Below, one piece after another: positions 18,326 to 26,982 of a stretch of 64,000 bases of DNA. The position numbers and the translations under genes are program-made. Where the stretch lies: the NCBI RefSeq assembly GCF_000421105.1, contig NZ_ATWF01000002.1, positions 496,001 to 560,000 of the forward strand, in the 5' to 3' direction. Within the stretch, counting starts at the first letter, position 1. Every line of letters begins with the position of its first letter. This stretch comes from Limisalsivibrio acetivorans (GTDB lineage Bacteria; Chrysiogenota; Deferribacteres; Deferribacterales; Geovibrionaceae). Under the pieces are notes generated by a model that worked only from the letters and a program-made list of their open reading frames with translations, did not search any database and was not told the DNA's origin.

Positions 18326-18353
18326 GGATACCTCTTGATTTGTTTAATAAATG

Positions 18354-18368
18354 TCATAATTGCTATGA
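18354..18368. promoter_or_regulatory. Candidate LysR operator
   Basis: The dyad TCATA-ATTGC-TATGA lies 29-43 bp upstream of the LysR start codon. LysR proteins bind short interrupted dyads of this type and often autoregulate from such positions. This is the only site seen and has not been compared with other copies. Confidence 0.3.
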
Positions 18369-18391
18369 TAAGGAAGTTAAGCAAAAATATA

Positions 18392-18420
18392 GAAAAAATC
18401 AATACCTGATTTCAGGTTTT
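18392..18420 (-). terminator. Probable terminator after the STT3 gene
   Basis: Hairpin ACCTGA-TT-TCAGGT at 18404-18417 lies downstream of the STT3 stop. On the minus strand it is followed by a T-rich stretch (ATTGATTTTTTC). The stem is short, so termination may be partial. Confidence 0.45.
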
Positions 18421-18447
18421 TATTAAACGATATTTTTATACAAATAA

Positions 18448-20463
18448 TCAACCACGGGGCTTCACCTCAAAAAGGCGCAGGTAGGGGTATGAGCTGTAAA
18501 CCTCTTCGAAGAGCTCATTATCAGCATCACCGATAACATACATCTTAAACAGGTTGGAATTGTAGGTTCTGTCGTCAACGAGCACAACCCCCGTAACCCT
18601 CCCGTTATTGACATTCTGAACAAAATGGTAGCCTGTACTGTAGGGGTACTCCTTCTTCTGATTCAGCTTGCCGTTCACGATAATATTCAGGCTCTTCAGA
18701 GGCATACCTCCGTTTACGATACCCTTTGCAAGGTCCACACGGTTATTGCCGCATATAAGCGTATCACCCCGTCTGTCTGTGCAGCGCAGCCTTGTCATGC
18801 GAAAAGGTAGAGACTCCTTCGTATCGAAGTTCCAGCTCCCTATGCCACCTATGGCGGCAAGTTTCGGGAACATATCCGATGTTATGAGAACGTAGTATTT
18901 TTTGTCCGGTATAGGTATATCGTTGTTCGTAACCCTCTGAACAACATCGCTAACGCTCTCACCCTCGGCTATCAGCTCATTCACACCCTTGAGGCCTCTG
19001 GAACCGAGAAAGGCCACCGTATCGGCAAGGACTTCCTGATCACCCGATGAGAGAGCCTTTGCAATGAAGTAAGTCTTCGGCGTCCTCTGGCTCATACCGT
19101 CATGGAAGGTCGCTCTCCCTGTGCTTTCCTCAATACCGAGACCGTAATCCCACCATGAAAGGATTACCCCGTCCTCGGGGACAAACTCCTTAACCTTGTC
19201 GAACCGCGCATACACCTTCGGTTCGATGGATGGGATCGGGGTAAAGCTGAACGAGGGGAGATAGTTAACAACAAGGATCCCGAAGGCGAGACCCATGGTA
19301 AGAAATCCCCTTACCAGAGGGCGCAGATTCATCCTTTCTGCTGCATATTTACCCGCCACTGCAATTATATAGCCTATCCCCATCCCGATAAAGGGCGCAA
19401 GGAACATGCCGAAACGATTCGAGCTCTTGAATACGAGTATTCCAAGCATAAATACGGGGGCAAGGGGGAGCATACGGCGGAAATTGGCAAGCCCGGCGAT
19501 GATAAAAGCTCCAAGACCGAGAACACCCATAAACATATTGGGATTCATAATACTCAGCGCTCTCTGGAAGGAGGCCTTCTTCGCCTCGGATATGGTTTCG
19601 TAAACGTCGGGGAATCCTGCATCGATATGACCGGCGGGTGCGATATATGTCATTGCGAATTCAAATATATGCCGTACACCGTTATAGAATATCAAGGGGT
19701 TGGAGCATATTATAAACAGGAGCGTACCGTAGAGAACATGGAGCAGACGCACCCTGCCGATTAGCATAAGGAATACGAATACCGCCATGTATACGATGGT
19801 GATTCCGGGGTGGGCATACCACCACCAGAACAGGAGCATACTTAAGCCCGAAAGGGCGGAATATATGAGATACTGCTTATAGTTACCCCGTTTATCAAAG
19901 GCGAGAAGCATAAACATCGAGGCGAGAAAGGGGAAGAACAGGTTCAGCGCATCGGTGTCTATCCGTCCGAAGGAGCTTCGATTCATATAAACAACGGCCA
20001 TGCTCCCCGCTATGGAGCCCGCAATCCCCATGGCCGGAAAGCCCATAAAATAGAAATAGAGCCCAAGGGGGATCACGAACAGGGAGGCGAGTATCGGAAA
20101 GATATATATACCAGCCTTCTGTACGCTGCCACCGAAAAAGTCCGCAGTTACCGCCATGATCCAGCTCGGCATGGGGAAGGGATCATGCTTCGTTTTGAGG
20201 TCGGGATAGAACATCAGGGTGTCATTGTCCGCAGGGTAGTAGGCCCCCTCCCTGTACTCCTGGGCGTAGCGGATCCATTTATAGCTGTCCAGCGTTGTGG
20301 TCTGCGGGGTGTCCCCCACAAAGTATCTGTCAGGGTTCTGCTTCCACCGGAGGAGGTGGTTATACCTCGCCCCTGCTGATATTGCAAAGCATAGCGCTAT
20401 GAATATCAGTACAAGCCAGAGTGCGGTCTGTCGCTTTGCGGTGAGAAGCTCCCTGAAGTCCAT
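18448..20463 (-). CDS. STT3/PglB family oligosaccharyltransferase
   Basis: 671 residues. Many membrane helices fill residues 1-420, followed by a soluble C-terminal domain. The catalytic metal-site motif in the second external loop reads RSSFGRIDTDALN, and the acceptor-recognition motif WWDYG is at about residue 437. Both are hallmarks of STT3-type enzymes that transfer lipid-linked glycans to Asn in sequons. The first loop carries LDSYKWIRYA where PglB has its first acidic metal ligand. No glycan assembly genes are nearby, so the donor is unknown. The ATG overlaps the pepA stop by one base. General N-glycosylation in this organism is inference. Confidence 0.88.
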   Translation of the reverse strand: MDFRELLTAKRQTALWLVLIFIALCFAISAGARYNHLLRWKQNPDRYFVGDTPQTTTLDSYKWIRYAQEYREGAYYPADNDTLMFYPDLKTKHDPFPMPSWIMAVTADFFGGSVQKAGIYIFPILASLFVIPLGLYFYFMGFPAMGIAGSIAGSMAVVYMNRSSFGRIDTDALNLFFPFLASMFMLLAFDKRGNYKQYLIYSALSGLSMLLFWWWYAHPGITIVYMAVFVFLMLIGRVRLLHVLYGTLLFIICSNPLIFYNGVRHIFEFAMTYIAPAGHIDAGFPDVYETISEAKKASFQRALSIMNPNMFMGVLGLGAFIIAGLANFRRMLPLAPVFMLGILVFKSSNRFGMFLAPFIGMGIGYIIAVAGKYAAERMNLRPLVRGFLTMGLAFGILVVNYLPSFSFTPIPSIEPKVYARFDKVKEFVPEDGVILSWWDYGLGIEESTGRATFHDGMSQRTPKTYFIAKALSSGDQEVLADTVAFLGSRGLKGVNELIAEGESVSDVVQRVTNNDIPIPDKKYYVLITSDMFPKLAAIGGIGSWNFDTKESLPFRMTRLRCTDRRGDTLICGNNRVDLAKGIVNGGMPLKSLNIIVNGKLNQKKEYPYSTGYHFVQNVNNGRVTGVVLVDDRTYNSNLFKMYVIGDADNELFEEVYSSYPYLRLFEVKPRG

Positions 20464-21959
20464 TAGTGCTGTTCTTTGTAGTACTTTTCGAGGAAAGTAT
20501 ATATCAGCCTTACGCCGAAACCGGAGGCGTGTTTGCCGAATATGGGGTGCTCCTCCTCAAGGTATGCAGGGCCTGCAATATCAAGGTGTATCCAGGGCCA
20601 GTTATCTACAAACTCCTTAAGGAAAAGGGCTGCTATGGTCGAGCCGGCCTCACCCTTCTGTTTGGAGATGTTGCGCAGGTCGGCAATATCGCTCTTAATG
20701 CGCTTTTCGTAGGCCTTGAGCATGGGAAGCTCCCATATGTCCTCGCCGAGATCGTCGGAGATATCCGTAATATTCTTTGCAAGGAACTTGCGGTTGCTGA
20801 AAAGGCCTGCACAATGGCTTCCGAGTGCCACAACGCATGCACCTGTGAGGGTTGCCACATCAACGATGACCTCGGGGTCTGTGAGCCTTGCAGTGTAAAG
20901 GGCGTCCGCCAGTATAAGGCGTCCCTCAGCATCGGTGTTGAGCACCTCAATGGTTTTCCCTTCTGCAGAAGTCAGCACATCGCCGGGGCGATAGGCGCAT
21001 CCACCGATGGTGTTCTCCACCAGAGGTATGTAGGTTTTTACGTTTATCTTCATTCCCACATCACGGATAAGTTTGGCAACGGCGAAAACGGTTGCCGCAC
21101 CGGACATATCCGTCTTCATCGTTTCAATGCTTCCGGTGGGCTTGAGGTTTGTTCCCCCGGAGTCGAAGGTAACACCCTTGCCCACAAGGGCAACGTGCTT
21201 TTCGGTCGTGGGATCACCCTTATAGTCGATGGTTACAAAACGGGGCGGGTTCGCGCTCCCCATGCCAACGGTTTTAACAAGGTTAAGCCCCCGCTCTACG
21301 ATCTGCTTATCATCGAGCACCTCAACGGAGAAGTTCTCGCTCTCGTGCTCCTTTATAAACCCGGCGAAGATCTCCGGAGTGAGGTCCATGGCGGGGGTGT
21401 TTATAAGATCCCTTGCCATATAGATATTCTCAAAGGCTGTGTTCCAGTTCTCCGCCTCGGTATCCACATACTTCTTGAGCCTTGTGAAGGCGGTTATAAC
21501 CTCAACCTCTTCGAAGTTGAAATTCTCCTTCTTCCCTTTATATCTCTCATACTTGTAAAGGCCGAAGAACAGCCCCTCTATGAAGGATTTTGTGTAGCTC
21601 AGCTCCTTTTTCTCCATATATAGATCCTCGAAGGAGATTATGGAAAAGGAGGTTAGCCTGTCCTGACGTACAATTTTGGAGAAACGAGCTCCGAGCTCAA
21701 GATAGAAGCGGCTATCCTCGGGATCCTTGGGGATACTGACGAGGAAGATGCGCTTAAGCTTCTTCTTAACCTCTATATAAAAACTTTTGATCTCCTTGTC
21801 CTCAAAATTGAAGTAGTCCGAGGAGATTATGCTTGCTATCTCATCATCGATCCTCTTACCCGTAAGGGTTTTGAGGGTTTCGATATTCTTGTAGACGGGA
21901 ATGATAATCGCTTCTTTTCTGGAATTAAAAGCGGTCTTCTTTCTGCAGGAGATCTTCAT
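20463..21959 (-). CDS. pepA: Leucyl aminopeptidase (M17 family)
   Basis: 498 residues. The C-terminal catalytic domain has the full two-metal site and catalytic residues: VGKGVTFDSGGTNLKP, METMKTDMSGAA-type ETMKTDMSGAATVF, and the family signature NTDAEGRLILADAL with its Asp, Glu and Arg. The N-terminal 170 residues are the variable M17 domain. It removes N-terminal residues from peptides in the cytoplasm. The start is ATG at 21959 with GGAG about 8 nt upstream and a good promoter (22004-22031). Confidence 0.94.
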   Translation of the reverse strand: MKISCRKKTAFNSRKEAIIIPVYKNIETLKTLTGKRIDDEIASIISSDYFNFEDKEIKSFYIEVKKKLKRIFLVSIPKDPEDSRFYLELGARFSKIVRQDRLTSFSIISFEDLYMEKKELSYTKSFIEGLFFGLYKYERYKGKKENFNFEEVEVITAFTRLKKYVDTEAENWNTAFENIYMARDLINTPAMDLTPEIFAGFIKEHESENFSVEVLDDKQIVERGLNLVKTVGMGSANPPRFVTIDYKGDPTTEKHVALVGKGVTFDSGGTNLKPTGSIETMKTDMSGAATVFAVAKLIRDVGMKINVKTYIPLVENTIGGCAYRPGDVLTSAEGKTIEVLNTDAEGRLILADALYTARLTDPEVIVDVATLTGACVVALGSHCAGLFSNRKFLAKNITDISDDLGEDIWELPMLKAYEKRIKSDIADLRNISKQKGEAGSTIAALFLKEFVDNWPWIHLDIAGPAYLEEEHPIFGKHASGFGVRLIYTFLEKYYKEQH

Positions 21960-21976
21960 TAATATCGCTCCATTTT

Positions 21977-22006
21977 TTGAAATAACTTAAATCTTGATGC
22001 TAGATT
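21977..22006 (+). promoter_or_regulatory. Candidate parA operon promoter
   Basis: TTGAAA at 21977-21982, 18 bp spacer, TAGATT at 22001-22006. It overlaps the -10 of the divergent pepA promoter, so the two units may compete for polymerase. Confidence 0.3.
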
Positions 22007-22031
22007 ATAAAGAATAATGTTCCGTTTTCAA
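22004..22031 (-). promoter_or_regulatory. Sigma-70 type promoter for pepA
   Basis: On the minus strand TTGAAA (22031-22026), 16 bp spacer, TATAAT (22009-22004). The start codon is 45 bp further downstream. Confidence 0.55.
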
Positions 22032-22176
22032 CTGTTTTACATAAACACCCCCTCCTTGCGAAGTTAAATATTTTAAAAGTCAAACCATGGATAACGTGGG
22101 GATACGCTCCTGGGAGAGTTTCCGGGGAGTGATTGATCTTGATTTTTATGACGGGTTTAATTACTCTATGAATCCT

Positions 22177-22944
22177 ATGGGAAAAGTCATCGCCATCGCC
22201 AACCAGAAGGGGGGCGTAGGAAAAACAACCACAGCGATCAACCTCAGCTCCTCCCTCGCCTTTGCAGAGGCGAAGGTGCTCTTGGTTGACATGGATCCTC
22301 AGGGCAACGCCAGCAGCGGTATCGGCTTCGACACCTCCGAAAAGGGGTACACAAGCCTTTACGAGGTGCTAATAGGCGATGCAGAAGCTGAGGATGCGGT
22401 TATAGATACGAAGGTGGAAAACCTCTCCCTCCTGCCCAGCAACATAAACCTTACTGCGGCGGAGGTTGAGCTTGTTACCACGCTCAGCCGTGAGACGAGG
22501 CTTAAGAAATCTCTTGAGAAACTTAGAGAAGAATATCAGGTAATCATTATAGACTGTCCGCCCTCACTCGGACTTCTAACCGTTAACGCGCTCACAGCGG
22601 CGGATTCGGTTCTTATCCCTCTTCAGTGCGAATACTACGCCATGGAGGGGCTGGGTCAGCTTCTCAACACCATAAGGCTTATCAGAGAGAGCCTTAATGA
22701 AAACCTTTCCCTTGAGGGGATACTGCTGACCATGTACGACCCAAGAAACAACCTTTCCAAAGAGGTACTCAATCAGGTTGAGGAGTATTTCAGCGAAAGT
22801 ATTTTTAAGACCATAGTACCCAGAAACGTGCGGCTTTCCGAAGCCCCGAGCTACGGGATGTCTATCATCGAGTACGATGTTAAGTCCCGGGGGGCGGCGA
22901 GCTATATCGAACTGGCGAAGGAGATACTTCCAAAGCTCTCATGA
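22177..22944 (+). CDS. parA: Chromosome partitioning ATPase ParA/Soj
   Basis: Deviant Walker ATPase that works with ParB to segregate origins. The conserved protein starts MGKVIAIANQKGGVGKTT, containing the Walker A loop with the signature Lys, followed by LLVDMDPQGNAS and IIIDCPPSLGLLT. Starting at ATG 22177 gives 255 residues, the usual length. In-frame ATGs at 22168 and 22087 would add 3 or 30 non-conserved residues; none of the three has a clear Shine-Dalgarno sequence, so the start is uncertain. It overlaps parB by 4 bp. Confidence 0.93.
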   Translation: MGKVIAIANQKGGVGKTTTAINLSSSLAFAEAKVLLVDMDPQGNASSGIGFDTSEKGYTSLYEVLIGDAEAEDAVIDTKVENLSLLPSNINLTAAEVELVTTLSRETRLKKSLEKLREEYQVIIIDCPPSLGLLTVNALTAADSVLIPLQCEYYAMEGLGQLLNTIRLIRESLNENLSLEGILLTMYDPRNNLSKEVLNQVEEYFSESIFKTIVPRNVRLSEAPSYGMSIIEYDVKSRGAASYIELAKEILPKLS

Positions 22945-23801
22945 AAAAGAAACCGCTCGGCAGGGGTCTTGAATCCCTCATACCCAAGAACGAAAAACCT
23001 GAAGAACCTAAAGGAAACGTCACAGAGCTTGAGCTCGCCATGGTCGTTCCCAACGAACAGCAGCCCAGAACACGCTTTGATGACGAGCCTCTGGACGAGC
23101 TAGTTCACTCCATAAAAGAGAAGGGTGTTATCCAGCCCATCATCGTGACAAAGACCGATGAAGGGTATATGATAATCGCCGGAGAACGCCGCTGGCGTGC
23201 ATCCGGACTCGCCGGACTGAAGACAATACCTGCCGTTGTCAAGGATATATCCACCGAGGTGGAACGCCTTGAACTGGCACTCATTGAGAACATCCAGCGT
23301 CAGGATCTTAACGCCTACGATCTCGCCACAGCCTACAAGAACCTCATGGACAAACACGGCTACCGTCAAGAGGACGTGGCAAGGGTCATCGGCAAGAGCA
23401 GAAGCGCCGTTGCGAACACCCTTCGACTCATAAACCTCCCCGGCAAGGCCCTTGAAGCTCTCAGGGAAGAGCTTATAAGTGAAGGTCACGCCAGAGCCCT
23501 GCTTTCCGTTGAGGATGAAAAAGAATGTATAGGGATCCTTAAGAAGATAATAGAGAACGGTCTGTCTGTGCGTGAAACCGAACGCCTCGCCGCCAAGGCT
23601 GGAAAGGAAACTAGCGAAAGCGAGAATAAGCGTGAGGAGAAGGAGGATGTTTTCCTCCTCGGGCTCAGGGACGAGATGGAAGAGTTTTTTAAAACAAAGA
23701 TTGTAATGCGCCCCAAAAAGAATGGGGGCACAATTGAGATAAAGTACACCTCCGATGAGGAACTGGACAGAATCATAAAAACTATCAGGGGCGAAGAATG
23801 A
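22941..23801 (+). CDS. parB: Chromosome partitioning protein ParB
   Basis: 286 residues. The start is KKKPLGRGLESLIP, the typical ParB N-terminus that stimulates ParA. The CTPase/clamp domain has NEQQPRTRFD, SIKEKGVIQPIIV, AGERRWRAS and ENIQRQDLNAYDLA. A helix-turn-helix (YRQEDVARVIGKSRSAVANT) binds parS, and the C-terminus forms a dimer domain. No parS site matching the well-known TGTTTCACGTGAAACA palindrome was noticed in the window. Confidence 0.96.
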   Translation: MKKKPLGRGLESLIPKNEKPEEPKGNVTELELAMVVPNEQQPRTRFDDEPLDELVHSIKEKGVIQPIIVTKTDEGYMIIAGERRWRASGLAGLKTIPAVVKDISTEVERLELALIENIQRQDLNAYDLATAYKNLMDKHGYRQEDVARVIGKSRSAVANTLRLINLPGKALEALREELISEGHARALLSVEDEKECIGILKKIIENGLSVRETERLAAKAGKETSESENKREEKEDVFLLGLRDEMEEFFKTKIVMRPKKNGGTIEIKYTSDEELDRIIKTIRGEE

Positions 23802-24178
23802 TGAAAGGAAAAGAAACCGGCGGAATCGATGCATTCCTCGGTAAAAACACGACCTTTAACGGAACTCTCATTTTCGACGGCCTTGTCCGCATGGACGGCA
23901 ACTTCGAAGGAAATATAAAGACAAAAGATACTCTCGTTGTGGCGAATTCCGGCAACATAAAGGCTGATGTAGAGGCTGGCGTTGTCAAGGTATCCGGCAA
24001 GTTTGACGGTAGCATCACCGCCAAGGACAAGGTTGAACTTTACAAACCCGCCGTTGTCACAGGAACCATAAGAACACCCGCCATCAAAATGGAAGAGGGT
24101 GTTGTCTTTAACGGAAACCTTGAGATGGGGGGCAACATCAAAACAGTTTCAACCCCCGCAAAGGAGGAGAAGGAATGA
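23798..24178 (+). CDS. Bactofilin
   Basis: 126 residues. A short N-terminus is followed by the repetitive beta-helix typical of bactofilins (GKNTTFNGTLIFDGLVRMDG, GNIKADVEAGVVKVSGKFDG, GTIRTPAIKMEEGVVFNGNL). These proteins form nucleotide-free filaments and, in Myxococcus and others, cooperate with ParABS in chromosome positioning. The direct overlap with parB (4 bp) and with tpiA fits that role. Start may be Met1 or Met2. Confidence 0.93.
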   Translation: MMKGKETGGIDAFLGKNTTFNGTLIFDGLVRMDGNFEGNIKTKDTLVVANSGNIKADVEAGVVKVSGKFDGSITAKDKVELYKPAVVTGTIRTPAIKMEEGVVFNGNLEMGGNIKTVSTPAKEEKE

Positions 24179-24936
24179 GAAAGCCCTACATTGTAGGCAA
24201 CTGGAAGATGAATCTGGACATACAGCAAGGTGTTGAACTCGCAGCGGGTCTCACCTTTTCAGAATATAACAGCGACGCCGTGGACGTGGCCATTGCACCA
24301 AGCTTTGTAAGCCTCGCACCCATAAACTATTACCTCAACGACAACAATTCCACAGTCGCCCTCGCCGCCCAGAATGTTTCCGAACACGAAGAGGGAGCAT
24401 TTACAGGCGAAGTCTCCGTTTCTATGCTTAAATCCGCTGGCGTTTCAACAATTATTGTAGGGCATTCCGAAAGAAGAGCAATCTACAATGAGGATGACGA
24501 AGCAATAAACAAAAAGCTCAGAATCGCCCTCAGTAACGGCTTTGAGGTTATCCTATGTGTCGGCGAGACCCTCTTTCAGAGGGATGCGGATGCGGCATAC
24601 GATGTGGTTCTTTCGCAAATCGCACTCGGACTGAACGATGTTCCCATTGACAAAATAGAGCGTGTTACTGTAGCTTATGAGCCCGTTTGGGCCATCGGCA
24701 CCGGTAAAACAGCCACACCTGCGGATGCACAGAAGATGCATGCGGCTATCAGGGAAAAGCTTAAAAGCCTCTACGGACCCGTTATGGCGGGCAAGATAAG
24801 AATCCTTTACGGCGGGAGCGTTAAACCCCAGAACATCAAAGGGCTGATGAATCAGCCGGATGTGGACGGAGCTCTTGTCGGCGGGGCTAGTCTTAAATAC
24901 GAAGACTTTCTCAGCATTATAAACTACAACGACTAA
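24175..24936 (+). CDS. tpiA: Triosephosphate isomerase
   Basis: 253 residues, complete. The catalytic residues are readable: Lys in NWKMN, His in VGHSERR and Glu in VAYEPVWAIGTG, plus the phosphate-binding LYGGSVKPQN. It interconverts DHAP and glyceraldehyde 3-phosphate. The tpiA-secG pair is very common, and here it follows the parAB-bactofilin block with 4 bp overlap. Confidence 0.97.
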   Translation: MRKPYIVGNWKMNLDIQQGVELAAGLTFSEYNSDAVDVAIAPSFVSLAPINYYLNDNNSTVALAAQNVSEHEEGAFTGEVSVSMLKSAGVSTIIVGHSERRAIYNEDDEAINKKLRIALSNGFEVILCVGETLFQRDADAAYDVVLSQIALGLNDVPIDKIERVTVAYEPVWAIGTGKTATPADAQKMHAAIREKLKSLYGPVMAGKIRILYGGSVKPQNIKGLMNQPDVDGALVGGASLKYEDFLSIINYND

Positions 24937-24947
24937 AAGAGGAAAAG

Positions 24948-25274
24948 ATGTACACCTATCTTCTTGTACTGCACATTTTTGTTTGTGTTCTGCTTGTTAT
25001 CGCCGTACTTCTCCAGTCCGGCAAAGGCTCAGATCTCGGAGCAGCACTCGGCGGCGGTTCCGGCGACATGTTCGGTCCCGGCTCCCCTGCAAACATCATG
25101 AACAAGGTGACCACCATCATCGCTGTTACCTTTATGATCACCTCGCTCACACTCGCTATTCTCTCCAGGGATAAGTCATCGGGAAGCGTTACCGATAAGC
25201 TCAGGAATCAGCCTGCTCAGCAACAGCAGGAGCAGCAGCCTGCGAACCCTCAGGTTCCCGCAGAGAGTAAATAG
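24948..25274 (+). CDS. secG: Preprotein translocase subunit SecG
   Basis: 108 residues. Two hydrophobic segments (LLVLHIFVCVLLVIAVLLQ and VTTIIAVTFMITSLTLAIL) flank the conserved loop with GKGSDLGAALGGGSGDMFG. The C-terminal 30 residues are Gln/Pro-rich. It is the accessory SecYEG channel component and sits right after tpiA as usual. Confidence 0.93.
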   Translation: MYTYLLVLHIFVCVLLVIAVLLQSGKGSDLGAALGGGSGDMFGPGSPANIMNKVTTIIAVTFMITSLTLAILSRDKSSGSVTDKLRNQPAQQQQEQQPANPQVPAESK

Positions 25275-25276
25275 AA

Positions 25277-26959
25277 GTGCGAAGGCTTCTCCTTTTACTA
25301 AGCACAGCCCTTGTTATATCCTGCTCATCCCAGCCTGAAAGCGGGGATAAGAAGGACTCGGGCTCTGCACAGAAAAAAGGGGGAGCAGAAGTCTCTGATA
25401 AAATTGAGGCCTCCGGCAAGGCAGCTGAGAAGCCCGTCGATGGCGGAGCCCTCATTAACCCGACCCTTGCGGATGCTTCGGGGCTTATCTACAACATAAC
25501 CAGCGACTCAGCCTCCCATGAGGTATCAAATTATATCTACAACGGCCTTGTGGAGTACGACAAAAACCTTGAAGTTAAGCCGGATCTGGCCGAATCGTGG
25601 GATGTTTCAGAGGACCAGAAAAGCATAACCTTTCACCTGCGTAAAGATGTTACCTGGCATGACGGCGAGCCGTTCAATGCTGATGACGTTGAATTTACCT
25701 ACAAGTTCATGATCGACAACAACACGCCAACCTCCTACGACGCAGACTACCGTCTTGTTAAGCAATTCGAGAAGCTCGACAACTATACCGTAAGGGTCAG
25801 CTACGATAAGCCTTACGCCCCCGCTCTCATAAGTTGGGGGATGGCTGTTCTGCCCGAGCACCTTCTCAAGGGGGAGGATCCCGCAAAATCACCCCTTATG
25901 CGTGAGCCCGTGGGAACGGGTCCATACGTATTCGAAGAGTGGAAGACGGGTGAGTCCATAACCCTTGTAGCCAACGATGAATATTTCGAGGGCAGACCTC
26001 ATATTGACAGGCTCATCTTCCGTGTTATCCCCGACATCGCCACGACATTCATGGAGCTCCTCAACGGCGCCATCGATATTATGGGGCTCACACCTCTGCA
26101 GTGGACTAAGCAGACGGATAACGCAAAGTTCAAAGAGCAGTACAACAAATATACCTACCTTGCCTCAAGCTACACATATATAGGCTATAACCTGAACAAC
26201 CCGATGTTCAAGGATAAGCGTGTGCGTCAAGCTCTGACCCATGCCACGCCTAAACAGAAAATTGTGGACGGAATCCTCTTCGGCCTCGGCAGACCCGCCA
26301 CAGGGCCCTATAAGCCGGGTACCATCTGGCACAATCCTGATGTTAAAACCTACCCCTACGACGTGGAGCAGGCCAAAGCTCTCCTCGCAGAGGCGGGCTG
26401 GAGCGACAGCGACGGGGATGGAATAATCGATAAAGATGGTAAGCCCTTCAAGTTCCAGCTCATGACCAATCAGGGGAACAGTGTGCGTATAAAGATAGCA
26501 GAAACTATCCAGCAGCACTGGAAGGAGCTGGGTATCGATGTTGAGATACGTGTCCTCGAGTGGGCAACATTCATCAATGAATACATCGACAATCAGAAGT
26601 TTGACGCCGTTGTTATGGGATGGAACATTATACACGATCCTGATATATACGATGTTTGGCACTCCAAAAACTGTGCTCCCAAGAAGCTGAACTTCGTCTG
26701 CTTCCAGAACGAAGAGGCGGATGAACTCATAGAGCAGGGTCGCCACGAACTGAATCCCGAGAAGCGCAAGGAATACTACCACCGTTTCCAGGAGATTTTG
26801 GCCGAGGAACAGCCCTATACATTCCTGTATATTCCAGATGCCCTTGTGGCTCTCAGCAAGCGGTTCAAGAATGTTGAACCCGCACCCGCAGGCATAGCCT
26901 ACAACGTGGAGGAATGGTATATTCCTGCCGCCGAGCAAAAATATCACTTCACAAAGTAA
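25277..26959 (+). CDS. ABC transporter substrate-binding lipoprotein (peptide type, SBP family 5)
   Basis: 560 residues. The start is GTG at 25277, two bases after the secG stop. A lipoprotein signal (LLLLLSTALVISCSS) and a Ser/Gly/Lys linker precede the DppA/OppA-like fold: PDLAESWDVSEDQKSITFHL, HDGEPFNADDVEFTYKFM, GTGPYVFEEWKTGESITLVA. It should capture peptides or other large solutes and pass them to the two permeases downstream. No ATPase subunits are in this cluster, so DppD/F-type partners must be elsewhere. Confidence 0.9.
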   Translation: MRRLLLLLSTALVISCSSQPESGDKKDSGSAQKKGGAEVSDKIEASGKAAEKPVDGGALINPTLADASGLIYNITSDSASHEVSNYIYNGLVEYDKNLEVKPDLAESWDVSEDQKSITFHLRKDVTWHDGEPFNADDVEFTYKFMIDNNTPTSYDADYRLVKQFEKLDNYTVRVSYDKPYAPALISWGMAVLPEHLLKGEDPAKSPLMREPVGTGPYVFEEWKTGESITLVANDEYFEGRPHIDRLIFRVIPDIATTFMELLNGAIDIMGLTPLQWTKQTDNAKFKEQYNKYTYLASSYTYIGYNLNNPMFKDKRVRQALTHATPKQKIVDGILFGLGRPATGPYKPGTIWHNPDVKTYPYDVEQAKALLAEAGWSDSDGDGIIDKDGKPFKFQLMTNQGNSVRIKIAETIQQHWKELGIDVEIRVLEWATFINEYIDNQKFDAVVMGWNIIHDPDIYDVWHSKNCAPKKLNFVCFQNEEADELIEQGRHELNPEKRKEYYHRFQEILAEEQPYTFLYIPDALVALSKRFKNVEPAPAGIAYNVEEWYIPAAEQKYHFTK

Positions 26960-26982
26960 TACTGTTCTCTTAAAATTCTAGC

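Noticed and set aside
22087-22176. A 30-residue N-terminal extension of ParA
   Set aside because: The extra residues are not ParA-like and have no ribosome-binding site; the conserved protein starts at MGKVIAIANQKGG.
22000-22180. Replication origin or parS next to parAB
   Set aside because: No parS palindrome and no DnaA-box cluster could be seen, and dnaA, gidA or gidB are not in the window.
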